A DNA stretch of 64,000 nt from Bradyrhizobium sp. CSA207 (GCF_029051685.1 NZ_JAACFT010000001.1:326678-390677), one strand, 5' to 3'; positions 1-10,573 are shown, numbered from the stretch's first letter. The notes: generated by a model from the letters alone, not told the origin. Program-made: numbers and translations.

Positions 1-1
1 C

Positions 2-382
2 CTGGGTGTGATCGGCGGAACCGTCGAGTGGCTGTTCGCATTCCCCAACCGGCTCTCCGTGACCATCAGCAATGGCGACCGCTTGGTCGACATGCCGCGC
101 GAGGAACTGGCGCAGGCGGTCTGGAACGACGTCTGCAAGGCCGCCGGCCTTTCCGGCGAGCTCTTGCTTCAATTGCCTCCCTGGCAGATCGTGCGCGAGC
201 GCCGCGCCACATTTGCAGCGACGCCGGCGCAGAATTCCTTACGTCCCGGGCCGGTCACCGCGCTGAAAAACCTGTTTCTTGCCGGGGATTGGACTGCTAC
301 GGGGTTGCCTGCAACCATCGAGGGATCGGTCCGATCTGGCGATCGCGCCGCCGATCTGGTTCTGGCCGCCAAAGGATCCTGA
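2..382 (+). CDS. hpnE: HpnE, squalene-forming FAD-dependent desaturase (3' end only)
   Basis: C-terminal 126 residues of a FAD-dependent amine-oxidase-type protein; the 5' part lies outside the window. The tail has the flavoprotein signature of the family: 'FLAGDWTATGLPATIEGS' near the end, where the FAD ring is bound, followed by 'VRSGDRAADLVL'. HpnE is known to carry out the last oxidation/reduction step from hydroxysqualene to squalene in the HpnCDE route. The gene ends 65 bases before shc on the same strand, as expected for a hpnC-hpnD-hpnE-shc operon. The name rests mainly on this motif and on the neighbour. Confidence 0.88.
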   Translation: MGVIGGTVEWLFAFPNRLSVTISNGDRLVDMPREELAQAVWNDVCKAAGLSGELLLQLPPWQIVRERRATFAATPAQNSLRPGPVTALKNLFLAGDWTATGLPATIEGSVRSGDRAADLVLAAKGS

Positions 383-447
383 AAAGCGGCCCTGACGGGT
401 TATTTGTCCCGGTCAATTCAAGCTAACTATCGGAGTAATCGAGCAAG

Positions 448-2415
448 ATGGATTCCGTGAACGCGACCGCCCGCGAAGTCCAAAAATCCAGAACGTTGGA
501 ATCGAGCATTGCGTCGGCCACGCAAGGCGTCCTCCGCTTCCAGCAATCCGACGGCCACTGGGTCTTCGAGCTCGAAGCCGATTGCACGATTCCGGCCGAG
601 TACATCTTGCTGCGCCATTATCTCGCAGAGCCCGTCGACACGGTGCTCGAGGCCAAGATCGGCAACTACCTGCGACGCGTCCAGGGCGCCCATGGCGGCT
701 GGCCGCTGGTGCATGACGGCGAGTTCGACATGAGCGCCAGCGTGAAATCCTACTTCGCGCTGAAGATGATCGGTGATTCCATCGACGCGCCGCATATGGT
801 ACGCGCGCGCGAGGCGATCCACGCCCGCGGCGGCGCCATCCACAGCAACGTCTTCACGCGCTTCATGCTGGCAATGTTCGGCGTCGTGACGTGGCGCGCG
901 GCGCCGGTGCTGCCGATCGAGATCGTGCTGCTGCCGTTCTGGTCGCCGTTCCACATCAACAAGATCTCCTACTGGGCGCGCACCACCATGGTGCCCCTGA
1001 TGGTGCTCGCTGCGCTCAAGCCGCGCGCGAAGAATTCGAAAGGCGTCGGCATCGACGAGTTGTTCCTGCAGGATCCGCGCTCGATCGGGATGACCGCCAA
1101 GGCGCCGCACCAGAGCATGGCCTGGTTCGTGCTGTTTCGCGCGCTCGACGGCATCCTGCGCGTGGTCGAACCGATGTTTCCGAACAGCCTGCGCAAGCGC
1201 GCCATCGATGCGGCGCTCGCCTTCATCGAGGAGCGGCTGAACGGCGAGGACGGCATGGGCGCGATCTATCCGCCGATGGCCAACATCGTCATGATGTACG
1301 ACGCGCTCGGCAAGGACGAGAATTATCCGCCGCGCGCGGTCACGCGCCGGGGCATCGACAAGCTCCTCGTCATCCGCGAGGAGGAGGCCTATTGCCAGCC
1401 CTGCGTCTCGCCGGTGTGGGATACGACGCTGACGGCGCACGCGCTGCTCGAGGCCGGCAACGCAGAGGCCGTGCCGGCTGCCAAACGCGGCCTCGACTGG
1501 CTGATCCCGAAGCAGGAGCTCGAGGTCAAGGGCGACTGGGCCGTGAAGCGGCCCGACGTGCGTCCGGGCGGCTGGGCCTTCCAGTACAACAACGCCTATT
1601 ATCCCGATCTCGACGACACCGCGGTGGTGGTGATGTCGATGGACCGCATGCGGCGCGAGCACGGCGCCACCGGCTATGATGCTGCCATCGATCGCGGCCG
1701 GGAATGGATCGAGGGGATGCAGAGCGACGACGGCGGCTGGGCCGCCTTCGACGTCAACAATCTCGAATATTATCTGAACAACATCCCGTTCTCCGACCAC
1801 GGCGCGCTGCTCGATCCGCCGACCGAGGACGTCACCGCCCGCTGCATCTCCATGCTGGCCCAGCTCGGCGAGACCGCGCAGACCAGCAAGCACGTGGCCG
1901 ATGGGGTCGCCTACCTCAGGAAGACCCAGCATCCCGAGGGCTCCTGGTACGGCCGTTGGGGGATGAACTTCATCTACGGCACCTGGTCGGTGCTCTGCGC
2001 CCTGAACATGGCCGGCGTCCGCCACGACGACCCGATGATCCGGAAGGCCGCTGGCTGGCTGGCCTCAATCCAGAACGCGGACGGCGGCTGGGGCGAGGAC
2101 GCCGTCAGCTACCGGCTCGACTACAAGGGGTGGGAGGCGGCGCCCTCGACCGCCTCGCAAACGGCATGGGCCTTGCTTGCCTTGATGGCCGCAGGCGAGG
2201 TTGATCACCCGGCCGTCGCCCGCGGGGTGGAGTACCTGATTGCAACACAGAACGAAAAAGGACTGTGGGACGAGCAGCGGTATACGGCCACAGGCTTCCC
2301 CCGTGTATTCTATCTACGGTACCATGGGTACGCGAAGTTCTTCCCGCTGTGGGCGTTGGCGCGGTATCGGAACTTGCGGGACACCAACAGCAGGGTGGTA
2401 GGGGTCGGAATGTGA
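448..2415 (+). CDS. shc: Squalene-hopene cyclase
   Basis: 655 residues, a normal length for the family. It cyclises squalene to hopene and hopanol at the inner membrane. The catalytic acid motif DxDD is seen as 'DLDDTAVV' (D387-D390). QW-type repeats that brace the alpha-barrels are spread over the length ('QSDGHWVFELE', 'GGWAFQYNN', 'QSDDGGWAAFD', 'HPEGSWYGRWGMNFIYGTW', 'QNADGGWGED'). The start ATG at 448 fits the N-terminus of rhizobial homologues. Its stop overlaps the GTG start of hpnG in ATGTGA, so the two are translationally coupled. Also called hpnF. Confidence 0.98.
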   Translation: MDSVNATAREVQKSRTLESSIASATQGVLRFQQSDGHWVFELEADCTIPAEYILLRHYLAEPVDTVLEAKIGNYLRRVQGAHGGWPLVHDGEFDMSASVKSYFALKMIGDSIDAPHMVRAREAIHARGGAIHSNVFTRFMLAMFGVVTWRAAPVLPIEIVLLPFWSPFHINKISYWARTTMVPLMVLAALKPRAKNSKGVGIDELFLQDPRSIGMTAKAPHQSMAWFVLFRALDGILRVVEPMFPNSLRKRAIDAALAFIEERLNGEDGMGAIYPPMANIVMMYDALGKDENYPPRAVTRRGIDKLLVIREEEAYCQPCVSPVWDTTLTAHALLEAGNAEAVPAAKRGLDWLIPKQELEVKGDWAVKRPDVRPGGWAFQYNNAYYPDLDDTAVVVMSMDRMRREHGATGYDAAIDRGREWIEGMQSDDGGWAAFDVNNLEYYLNNIPFSDHGALLDPPTEDVTARCISMLAQLGETAQTSKHVADGVAYLRKTQHPEGSWYGRWGMNFIYGTWSVLCALNMAGVRHDDPMIRKAAGWLASIQNADGGWGEDAVSYRLDYKGWEAAPSTASQTAWALLALMAAGEVDHPAVARGVEYLIATQNEKGLWDEQRYTATGFPRVFYLRYHGYAKFFPLWALARYRNLRDTNSRVVGVGM

Positions 2416-3161
2416 CTTTGGGGACGGGGGACTATGTTACCGCGGGCAATGCCATTGATCCGCGGCCAATATTGATTGTGACTGGACTGGTTCAGGAGGC
2501 CCGCATCGCGGCAGGGCCCGGAATGGCTGTCATCTGCTCGTCCAGCAGCCCGACCCAGTTGCGCGCGCTCCTGACGGTGCTGGATCCCGAGACGATTCGC
2601 GGCGTCATTTCCTTCGGCGTGGCCGGCGGGCTCGACCCGGCGCTGCGCTCCGGCGACGTCGTGGTGGCGACCGAGGTGCTGGCGGGCGATGCACGCTGGG
2701 CTGCCGGGCTGTCGCTTGGCGACGACCTCATCGAGCGTCTGACGTCAGGACGCCGCCGCGTGGTGCGGCGCAGCCTCGCCGGCGCGGAAGAAGTGGTCAC
2801 CGGCCGGTCCTGCAAGGCGGCGCTGCATTCGGAGACTGGAGCGGCAGCCGTCGACATGGAGAGCCATATCGCGGCCGCCTACGCCGCCGAGGCCGGGCTG
2901 CCCTTTGCCGCGGTCCGGGTCATCAGCGATCCCGCCCACCGCGCGCTACCGGCGCTGGCCCGCGCTGCCATCAAGCCGAACGGCCAGATCGACCTTTTCG
3001 CCGTGCTGCGCGGCATCGTGCGCAATCCGGCAGCGCTGCACGGACTGGTCTCGACCGGCCTCGACTTCAACCGCGCGCTGCGTAGCTTGCGCGGCTGCCG
3101 CGACTTCCTGATCGGCACCGAACTCGCCGACAGCGCGGATTTGGTGCCCGAGACGGTTTGA
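2412..3161 (+). CDS. hpnG: HpnG, adenosylhopane nucleosidase/phosphorylase
   Basis: 249 residues if translation starts at GTG 2412, which overlaps the shc stop codon. The open frame extends further upstream inside shc, but that part reads as shadow sequence. It resembles nucleoside phosphorylases (MTAN/PNP fold): 'VISFGVAGGLDP' for the glycine-rich phosphate-side loop and 'AAVDMESHIAAAYA' for the conserved Met-Glu that contacts the ribose. HpnG is known to release adenine from adenosylhopane, the step after HpnH. A strong hairpin follows 20 bases downstream. The function is assigned by family and context. Confidence 0.93.
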   Translation: MTLGTGDYVTAGNAIDPRPILIVTGLVQEARIAAGPGMAVICSSSSPTQLRALLTVLDPETIRGVISFGVAGGLDPALRSGDVVVATEVLAGDARWAAGLSLGDDLIERLTSGRRRVVRRSLAGAEEVVTGRSCKAALHSETGAAAVDMESHIAAAYAAEAGLPFAAVRVISDPAHRALPALARAAIKPNGQIDLFAVLRGIVRNPAALHGLVSTGLDFNRALRSLRGCRDFLIGTELADSADLVPETV

Positions 3162-3181
3162 GCTTTTCGATCTGACAACAG

Positions 3182-3215
3182 AAAAGGCCCGGTCGCGCTG
3201 GCGACCGGGCCTTTT
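3182..3215. terminator. Bidirectional intrinsic terminator between hpnG and hpnH
   Basis: A perfect 15-base-pair stem (3182-3196 with 3201-3215) with a GCTG loop, an A-run at its left foot and a T-run at its right foot. It lies between the converging hpnG and hpnH genes and can stop transcription from either side. Confidence 0.9.
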
Positions 3216-3237
3216 TCGTTCGTGCCGACTCGCGCGC

Positions 3238-4398
<1,161 letters not shown>

Positions 4399-4433
4399 TA
4401 CAAGTTTCTTTCTGGGCTTGGAATTCGGGTAGG

Positions 4434-5360
4434 TCAGCTCGCGGCCAGTTCGGCCGGAAGCCGGAATTCGATGTTTTCCTCGCGGCCCGGGAGCACCGAG
4501 ACCGTCACGGGTCCGATCCGCCGCAGAGCTTCGATCACGTCATCCACCAATACCTCGGGCGCCGAGGCGCCGGCCGTGAGGCCGACGGTCCTGGCACCTT
4601 TCAACCACTCCGGATCGAGCTTGCTGCCATCGGCGATCAGATAACTCGCGACGCCGGCCTCGGTGCCGATTTCGCGGAGCCGATTCGAGTTCGAGCTATT
4701 GGCGGCGCCCACCACCAAGATCACGTCGACCAGCTTGCTCAGGTCCCTTACCGCAGATTGGCGGTTCTGTGTCGCATAGCAGATATCCCGGATGTCGGGG
4801 CCTTGAATGTCTGTAAATCTGGCCTGAAGGGCCGCGATAATGTCCCTGGTGTCGTCGACCGACAGCGTGGTCTGGGTGATGTAGGCCACTGGCGTATCTG
4901 CAGGCAGTGTCAGCGCCTTAACCTCTTCAACGCTCTGGACCAGCAGCACCGGCCCCGGAACCTGGCCCATCGTGCCCTCGACCTCGGGATGGCCGGCATG
5001 GCCGATCAGGATCAGGGTGCGACCCTTGCTGATGTAGCGCTTCCCCTGATTGTGAACTTTCGTGACCAGGGGGCAGGTGGCATTCAGCACCGGAAGGTCG
5101 CGTGCGGCGGCCTCTTCCTCGACGCTGCGGGCGACGCCATGGGCGCTGAACACGGTCACGGCCTTGGGCGGCACCTCGGACAGCTCCTCGACGAAGATCG
5201 CGCCTTTGTTCTTCAGGCTCTCGACGACGTATTTATTGTGCACGATCTCATGCCGCACGTAGACGGGCGGGCCGTACTTCTGCAGGGCCCGTTCCACGAT
5301 CTCGATCGCACGCACCACGCCCGCGCAGAAGCCGCGCGGTTGCGCCAGATAAACTTCCAT
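4434..5360 (-). CDS. ispH: IspH, 4-hydroxy-3-methylbut-2-enyl diphosphate reductase
   Basis: 308 residues from ATG 5360; a TTG six codons upstream (5378) is possible but unlikely, because the family begins '[15 protein letters not shown]'. It makes IPP and DMAPP from HMBPP in the last step of the MEP pathway. The three iron-sulfur cysteines are C12 ('RGFCAGV'), C96 ('[11 protein letters not shown]') and C194 ('[10 protein letters not shown]'). Other conserved blocks are 'GHPEVEGT' and 'SNSNRL'. It sits just upstream of hpnH, so isoprenoid precursor supply and hopanoid elongation are probably co-transcribed. A second ispH may exist elsewhere in such genomes; that cannot be seen here. Confidence 0.97.
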   Translation of the reverse strand: MEVYLAQPRGFCAGVVRAIEIVERALQKYGPPVYVRHEIVHNKYVVESLKNKGAIFVEELSEVPPKAVTVFSAHGVARSVEEEAAARDLPVLNATCPLVTKVHNQGKRYISKGRTLILIGHAGHPEVEGTMGQVPGPVLLVQSVEEVKALTLPADTPVAYITQTTLSVDDTRDIIAALQARFTDIQGPDIRDICYATQNRQSAVRDLSKLVDVILVVGAANSSNSNRLREIGTEAGVASYLIADGSKLDPEWLKGARTVGLTAGASAPEVLVDDVIEALRRIGPVTVSVLPGREENIEFRLPAELAAS

Positions 5361-5378
5361 TGGCTGCCCATCACGCAA

Positions 5379-5822
5379 GTTGCACCAATCCGCTCAATCG
5401 TCCCCAGCGGCAATCCGATAGCTACCAATGAGTTGCAATATCCGCACCATTGGTTCGCGTAGGCGGTAGCTGCCCACCCGCTTGGGGTTCCGAGCGGAGG
5501 AGGGCACAGCACTTTGTGTCAAAAAATCGGCAGCAAGGAAAGGTGCAAGCACGCGGGGTTCCATATCAGGGCAAGTTTCCGGTATTATAGTAGTCGAGGA
5601 CCAACCAAGCCATGGCGGCATTTTGTGCTCGCCCCTCCGTCACTTTCCCGCCTCAAGTCCCCGTCTATACCGGCCACCCGCATGATTTTGCCTCGCTCTC
5701 CAAGCCGTTTACTTCGAACCTTGTTCCGGCGACTGCCACTCAAAACAGCAATAGGTTTCGCCTGGGAACTCCGATAAACAGCGGGCGTTTCCGGCAAGCT
5801 GTTAACCGCAGAAAGAAAAGAA
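5379..5822. other. Intergenic region between divergent ispH and hpnN
   Basis: About 440 bases with no convincing gene. The short open frames on both strands lack family resemblance and overlap each other. It must hold the promoters of both ispH and hpnN. The only element I can name is the EcfG-like promoter close to hpnN. A 'tattat' near 5585 could be part of another promoter, but this is weak. Confidence 0.6.
5765..5789 (+). promoter_or_regulatory. Candidate EcfG (general stress sigma) promoter of hpnN
   Basis: GGAAC at 5765-5769, exactly 16 bases, then CGTT at 5786-5789. This matches the published EcfG consensus GGAAC-N16/17-cGTT of Bradyrhizobium and relatives. The GTG start of hpnN is 33 bases downstream, leaving room for a short leader with an A/G-rich ribosome site. 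The match is seen in the sequence; its use is inferred. Confidence 0.65.
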
Positions 5823-8411
5823 GTGCTGCAAAGCGTCGTCGTTGCCATCGTCAGGGCCTGCACCCGGTTTGCCTCCCTCGTCGTCGTCCTCGGGCTCCTG
5901 CTGGCGGTGGGAGCGGGCTACTACACGTCGCGGCACTTCGCCATCAACACCGACATCAATTCGCTGATTGCCCAAAATCTGGACTGGCGCCAGCGCGACC
6001 AGCAGTTCGACCGCTCCTTCGACCGGGATGCGACGATCACGGCTGTCGTCGAGGCCAGGACGCCGGAGATGGCGAGCGCGGCGGCGGATGCGCTCTTTGC
6101 CAAGCTGAAGGACGACAAGACCAACTTCCAGTCGGTGCAGCAGCTCGGCTCCGGTGAGTTCTTCGAGAAGAACGGCCTGTTGTTCCTGCCGACCGAGGAG
6201 GTCGGCAAGATCACCGGCCAGTTTGAATCCGCGGCACCCCTGATCGAGATCATGGCCGGCGATCCCTCGATCCGCGGCCTGACCGGCGCGCTGGAAACGG
6301 GACTTGCCGGCGTCAAGCGCGGCCAGGTCAAGCTCGACAACACTGGGCGTCCCTTCAATCTGATCGCGCAGACGGTCGAGACCGTGCTCAACAAGGGCAA
6401 TGCCAGCTTCTCCTGGCGTGAGCTCGTCAGCGACGAGCCGCTGTCGGATTCGGACAAGCGCACCTTCATCGAGTTCAAGCCGGTCCTCGACTACAACGCG
6501 CTGGAGCCCGGCAAGGACGCCACCGACGCGATCCGCAAGACTGCGGCCGAGCTGAATTTCCCGACGAAATATCAGGCGCGTGTGCGGCTGACCGGCCCGG
6601 TGCCGATCGCCAATGAGGAATATGCCACCGTACAGGAGGGCGCCGTCGTCAACGGCATCGGCACCGTGCTCGTCGTGCTGCTCATCCTATGGCTGGCACT
6701 GCACTCGGCGAAGATCATCTTCGCGGTGTTCATCAATCTCTTCGTCGGCCTTGCGCTGACGACTGCCGCCGGCCTGATGATGGTCGGCTCGCTCAATTTG
6801 CTGTCGATCGCGTTCGCGGTGCTGTTCGTCGGGCTCGGCGTCGACTTCGGCATCCAGTACAGCGTCCGCTACCGCTCCGAGCGCTACAAGCACAACGATC
6901 TCACCGGCGCGCTGGTGCTGGCGGCGAAGCGCTCGGCGGTGCCGCTGTCGCTCGCGGCGATGGCGACCGCGGCCGGGTTTCTCTGCTTCATCCCCACCGA
7001 CTACAAGGGCATTGCCGAACTAGGCCAGATCGCGGGCGTCGGCATGCTGGTGGCCTTCATCTCCTCGATCACCGTACTGCCGGCGCTCTTGAAGCTTCTG
7101 AATCCGCCCGGCGAGCAGGAGCCGGTCGGCTACGCCTTCCTGGCGCCGCTCGATCATTTCCTGGAGAGGCATCGTGTGCTGATTGTCGGCGGCACGTTGC
7201 TCCTGGCGCTCGGCGGCCTGCCGTTGCTCTACTTCATGAAGTTCGACTTCAACCCCATGAACCTGCGCAACCCGAGGGCCGAGTCGATCGCGACTTTCCT
7301 CGACCTGCGCAACGATCCCAACACCGGCGCCAACGCCATCAACGTGATGACGACGTCCGAGGAGCAGGCCAAACAGGTCGAGGCGAAGCTGGAGAAGGTG
7401 CCCGAGGTGCTGCGGGTGATGTCGCTCAACAGCTTCGTGCCGGAGGACCAGCCGCCGAAGCTGAAGCTGCTCGCGCAGGGCGCCAAGGTGCTGAACCCAG
7501 CGCTCAATCCGGACCAGATCGACGCGGCGCCCTCGGACCAGGAGAACGTCGAGTCGCTGAGATCCGCCGTCGACAATCTGCGCAGGACTGCCGGCGACGC
7601 GAAGGGCCCCGGCGCAGTTGCCTCGCGCCGGCTTGCGGATGGGCTCGAGAAGCTCGCCAATGCGGATGAGGCCATGCGCAACAAGGCGCAGGACGTATTC
7701 GTGACGCCGATGAAGATCGTGTTCGATCAGCTCCGGAACGCAATGCAGGCCGAACCGGTTACTCTGAACTCGCTGCCGCCCGATCTCATCAGCGCCTGGA
7801 AGAGCAAGGACGGCATCATCCGCGTCGAAGCACTGCCGAAGGGCGATCCCAACGACAACGACACGCTGCGTAAGTTCGCGGCAGCCGTGCTCGTCGCCGA
7901 GCCGACCGCGATTGGCGGGCCGGTCTCGATCCTGAAATCCGGCGACACAGTGGTGAGGGCGTTCATCCACGCCGGCATCTACGCGCTGCTGGTGATCGGC
8001 TTGCTGTTGTGGATCACGCTGCGCCGGTTCGTCGACGTGCTGATGACGCTGGTGCCGCTTCTGGTTGCGGGCGCGGTGACACTTGAGATCTGCGTGTTGA
8101 TCGGACTGCCGCTCAACTTCGCCAACATCGTCGCGTTCCCGCTGCTGCTCGGCGTCGGCGTCGCCTTCAAGATCTATTATGTCGTGGCCTGGCGCTCAGG
8201 TAGAACAAACCTGCTCCAGACCAGCCTGACGCGTGCGATCTTTTTCAGCGCGCTGACGACGGCGACCGCGTTCGGCAGCCTGTGGCTGTCGAGCCATCCC
8301 GGTACGTCCAGCATGGGCAAGCTGCTGGCGCTCTCGCTGGTGACGACGCTCGCCGCCGTGCTGCTGTTCCAGCCGGCCCTAATGGGCAAACCCCGTAATC
8401 TCAGGGAGTAG
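5823..8411 (+). CDS. hpnN: HpnN, hopanoid RND (MMPL-type) transporter
   Basis: 862 residues starting at GTG 5823, preceded by a purine-rich site. It is an inner-membrane RND/MMPL protein with the usual plan: one N-terminal membrane helix, a periplasmic domain (about 40-270), five helices with the sterol-sensing-like block 'VLFVGLGVDFGIQYSVRYR' (about 330-350), a second periplasmic domain (about 450-710) and a final helix bundle including 'PLLLGVGVAFKIYYVVAWR'. HpnN is known in Rhodopseudomonas to be needed to move hopanoids to the outer membrane. The gene runs away from ispH and overlaps the 3' end of the opposing DUF2147 gene by 33 bases. Confidence 0.95.
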   Translation: MLQSVVVAIVRACTRFASLVVVLGLLLAVGAGYYTSRHFAINTDINSLIAQNLDWRQRDQQFDRSFDRDATITAVVEARTPEMASAAADALFAKLKDDKTNFQSVQQLGSGEFFEKNGLLFLPTEEVGKITGQFESAAPLIEIMAGDPSIRGLTGALETGLAGVKRGQVKLDNTGRPFNLIAQTVETVLNKGNASFSWRELVSDEPLSDSDKRTFIEFKPVLDYNALEPGKDATDAIRKTAAELNFPTKYQARVRLTGPVPIANEEYATVQEGAVVNGIGTVLVVLLILWLALHSAKIIFAVFINLFVGLALTTAAGLMMVGSLNLLSIAFAVLFVGLGVDFGIQYSVRYRSERYKHNDLTGALVLAAKRSAVPLSLAAMATAAGFLCFIPTDYKGIAELGQIAGVGMLVAFISSITVLPALLKLLNPPGEQEPVGYAFLAPLDHFLERHRVLIVGGTLLLALGGLPLLYFMKFDFNPMNLRNPRAESIATFLDLRNDPNTGANAINVMTTSEEQAKQVEAKLEKVPEVLRVMSLNSFVPEDQPPKLKLLAQGAKVLNPALNPDQIDAAPSDQENVESLRSAVDNLRRTAGDAKGPGAVASRRLADGLEKLANADEAMRNKAQDVFVTPMKIVFDQLRNAMQAEPVTLNSLPPDLISAWKSKDGIIRVEALPKGDPNDNDTLRKFAAAVLVAEPTAIGGPVSILKSGDTVVRAFIHAGIYALLVIGLLLWITLRRFVDVLMTLVPLLVAGAVTLEICVLIGLPLNFANIVAFPLLLGVGVAFKIYYVVAWRSGRTNLLQTSLTRAIFFSALTTATAFGSLWLSSHPGTSSMGKLLALSLVTTLAAVLLFQPALMGKPRNLRE

Positions 8412-9014
8412 GCAGATGTCGCCGACGGCGTCGGCGGCGCCTTTCTGACCCGGCTTGGCTGCAGCGGTGCTCTTCGGGGCTGCGGTCGTCGGGGCAGGTG
8501 CGGCGGCCATCGCCGTTCCTGCGGCTTTGGGCGCCGCGCCGGTGGTCTTCGGCGCGCCGCCCTTGGCGGCGGTGTTGGTGGGGCTCAAAGGGATCGGTGG
8601 GCCGACCCGCGTCCAGGTCTCGCCGCCGCAGAGGAACCCCATCACGCAGCCCTTGATTTCGAGCTGGTCGCTACCGACCGGCGTGATGGTTGCGCTGTAG
8701 AGCTGGCCATCGTTCGCGTTGTAGACCTGTCCTTCCCACTGATCGGCGCCGGCCTTCTTCCTCATGTCGATCAGGGTGGCCATGCCCAGCGTCGGCCTGT
8801 TCTTTTTTGACACATCCGGATTGTTCTCGTCGCGGCCGCCAGGCTGCTTTTCCCAAGAGACTGCGCCCCACATGCTGCCATTGCACTGGGCAACACGAAT
8901 GTTGGCGACGCCGTCGGCGACCCGCCAGTCGCCGGTCGGGTCCGCGGCCAGCGCGGGGCTCAGGCAAGTGAAACCGCCAGCCAGCAATATTCCGGTGTAA
9001 ATGGTCAAACGCAT
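8379..9014 (-). CDS. DUF2147 family secreted protein
   Basis: 211 residues if started at ATG 9014 (a start 24 bases upstream is also open). A Sec signal peptide is visible ('MRLTIYTGILLAGGFTCLSPALAA'). The mature N-terminal part carries the DUF2147 pattern: 'GDWRVADGVANIRVAQC', 'LWGA'-like 'MWGAVSWE', 'GQVYNANDGQLYSATIT' and 'LEIKGCVMGFLCGGETWTRV'. The last 70 residues are an Ala/Pro/Thr/Lys-rich low-complexity tail. Function is unknown; DUF2147 proteins are small periplasmic beta-rich proteins. It lies between hpnN and hpnO but on the opposite strand, so a role in hopanoid biology is only a guess. Confidence 0.88.
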   Translation of the reverse strand: MRLTIYTGILLAGGFTCLSPALAADPTGDWRVADGVANIRVAQCNGSMWGAVSWEKQPGGRDENNPDVSKKNRPTLGMATLIDMRKKAGADQWEGQVYNANDGQLYSATITPVGSDQLEIKGCVMGFLCGGETWTRVGPPIPLSPTNTAAKGGAPKTTGAAPKAAGTAMAAAPAPTTAAPKSTAAAKPGQKGAADAVGDICLLPEITGFAH

Positions 9015-9070
9015 GAGTGTTCCTTGGCAGTGCAACATGGTCTAAAGCTGTGCTTGCGAAGATGGTCCGA

Positions 9071-9100
9071 AAAAGGGCAAAAGGCCGCACAGGCCCTTTT
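9071..9100. terminator. Terminator-like hairpin upstream of hpnO
   Basis: AAAAGGGC (9071-9078) can pair with GCCCTTTT (9093-9100); an alternative pairing uses 9079-9086 with a bulged C. It lies between two divergent genes, where no gene end needs it. It could stop transcripts reading through from hpnN. Structure seen; role inferred. Confidence 0.4.
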
Positions 9101-9156
9101 CCGTTTGCTGACCGTTTTCAGTTGACGAAGCGGCCCTCAATCGAAGTATGTAGCGG

Positions 9157-10548
9157 ATGAACAGTCCAAATCCAGACATGTCTCAGCTGTTCGCGGACCG
9201 TCAGGCCCAGCGGAGCTCCCTGCATAACCGGTACCTGAACGAGCAGTTCGTTCGGGTCCTGAAGACGATCGGCTACGACGTCGGCTTCCAGAAGGGGCAG
9301 GGACAGTATCTCTACGATCGCGACGGCGCGCGCTATCTCGACCTGTTGTCCGGCTTCGGCGTGTTCGCGATCGGGCGCAATCATCCGGTCATGCGCGAGG
9401 CGCTCAAGAGCGTGCTCGATGCCGACCTGCCCAATCTGGTCCAATTCGACGTCTCGGTGCTCGCCGGTGTGCTCGCCGAGCGGCTTTTGAAATACGTTCC
9501 CTATCTCGACAAGGCGTTCTTCGCCAATTCCGGCGCCGAATGCGTCGAGGCGGCGATCAAGTTCGCCCGCGGCGCCACCGGGCGGCCCGGGATCGTCTAT
9601 TGCGCCCATGCCTATCACGGCCTGACCTATGGCGCGCTGTCGCTGACCGGTGATTCGAACTTCCGCGGCGGTTTCGAGCCGCTGCTGCCGGGCTGCACCT
9701 CGGTCCCCTTCAACGATCTGGCCGCGCTCGAAAAGGCGCTGGCCTCGCGCGAAGTGGCCGCTTTCATCGTCGAGCCGATCCAGGGCAAGGGCGTCAACAT
9801 GCCCTCCGACGAGTTCCTGCCGGGCGCGGCCGCGCTCTGCAAGAAATACGGCACGCTGTTTGTCGCCGACGAGATCCAGACCGGCATGGGCCGCACCGGC
9901 CGCTTCCTTGCGGTCGAGCACTGGAACGTCGAGCCCGACATGGTGCTGCTGTCGAAGTCGCTGTCGGGCGGCCATGTGCCGGTCGGCGCGGTGCTGACGC
10001 GCAAGAGCATCTTCGACAAGATCTTCAACCAGATGGACCGTGCGGTGGTGCACGGCTCCACCTTCTCCAAGAACGACCTCGCAATGGCCGCGGGCATCGC
10101 CACGCTCGATGTCATGGAATCCGAGAAGCTGATCGAGTCCGCCGCCAAGCGCGGCGCCGAGCTGCGGCTGGCCCTGACGCGGATGGTGCCCGGCTACGAG
10201 CTGATGAAGGAAGTGCGCGGCAAGGGCCTGATGATCGGCATCGAGTTCGGCCCACCGAAATCGCTGCGCCTGAAGGCCTCATGGAACGTGCTGGAGGCGG
10301 CCAACAAGGGCTTGTTCTGCCAGCTCATCACGGTGCCGCTGTTCAAGGATCACAAGATCCTGACCCAGGTCGCCGGTCACGGCAGCCATACCATCAAGCT
10401 GTTGCCGCCGCTCACGATCACCGAAGAAGACTGTAGTTGGATCGAGCGCGCCTTCGACGACGTCATCGCCGGCAGCCACAAGGTCCCCGGCGCGATCTGG
10501 TCGCTCGGCAAGACACTGGTGGACAACGCGGTGAGAAGGTCGGCCTGA
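9157..10548 (+). CDS. hpnO: HpnO, class III aminotransferase for aminobacteriohopanetriol
   Basis: 463 residues. A PLP-dependent class III aminotransferase; HpnO is known to aminate the hopanoid side chain to give aminobacteriohopanetriol. The cofactor lysine is K267 in 'VLLSKSLSGGHVPVGA'. Other family blocks are 'FFANSGAECVEAAIKFAR', 'YCAHAYHGLTYGAL' and 'VADEIQTGMGRTGRF'. Ornithine-like aminotransferases share these, so the specific name rests on the hopanoid neighbourhood and the N-terminus 'NRYLNEQFVRVLKTIGYDV'. It has its own upstream gap and is probably transcribed apart from hpnN. Confidence 0.9.
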   Translation: MNSPNPDMSQLFADRQAQRSSLHNRYLNEQFVRVLKTIGYDVGFQKGQGQYLYDRDGARYLDLLSGFGVFAIGRNHPVMREALKSVLDADLPNLVQFDVSVLAGVLAERLLKYVPYLDKAFFANSGAECVEAAIKFARGATGRPGIVYCAHAYHGLTYGALSLTGDSNFRGGFEPLLPGCTSVPFNDLAALEKALASREVAAFIVEPIQGKGVNMPSDEFLPGAAALCKKYGTLFVADEIQTGMGRTGRFLAVEHWNVEPDMVLLSKSLSGGHVPVGAVLTRKSIFDKIFNQMDRAVVHGSTFSKNDLAMAAGIATLDVMESEKLIESAAKRGAELRLALTRMVPGYELMKEVRGKGLMIGIEFGPPKSLRLKASWNVLEAANKGLFCQLITVPLFKDHKILTQVAGHGSHTIKLLPPLTITEEDCSWIERAFDDVIAGSHKVPGAIWSLGKTLVDNAVRRSA

Positions 10549-10573
10549 TTTCCTGCCGAGTCTTTTCGACGAT

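Noticed and set aside
427..2025. Leftward open frame of 532 codons opposite shc
   Set aside because: The translation is His/Arg/Gly-rich with no family resemblance, and the opposite strand encodes an unmistakable squalene-hopene cyclase. Such frames are a by-product of high GC at third codon positions.
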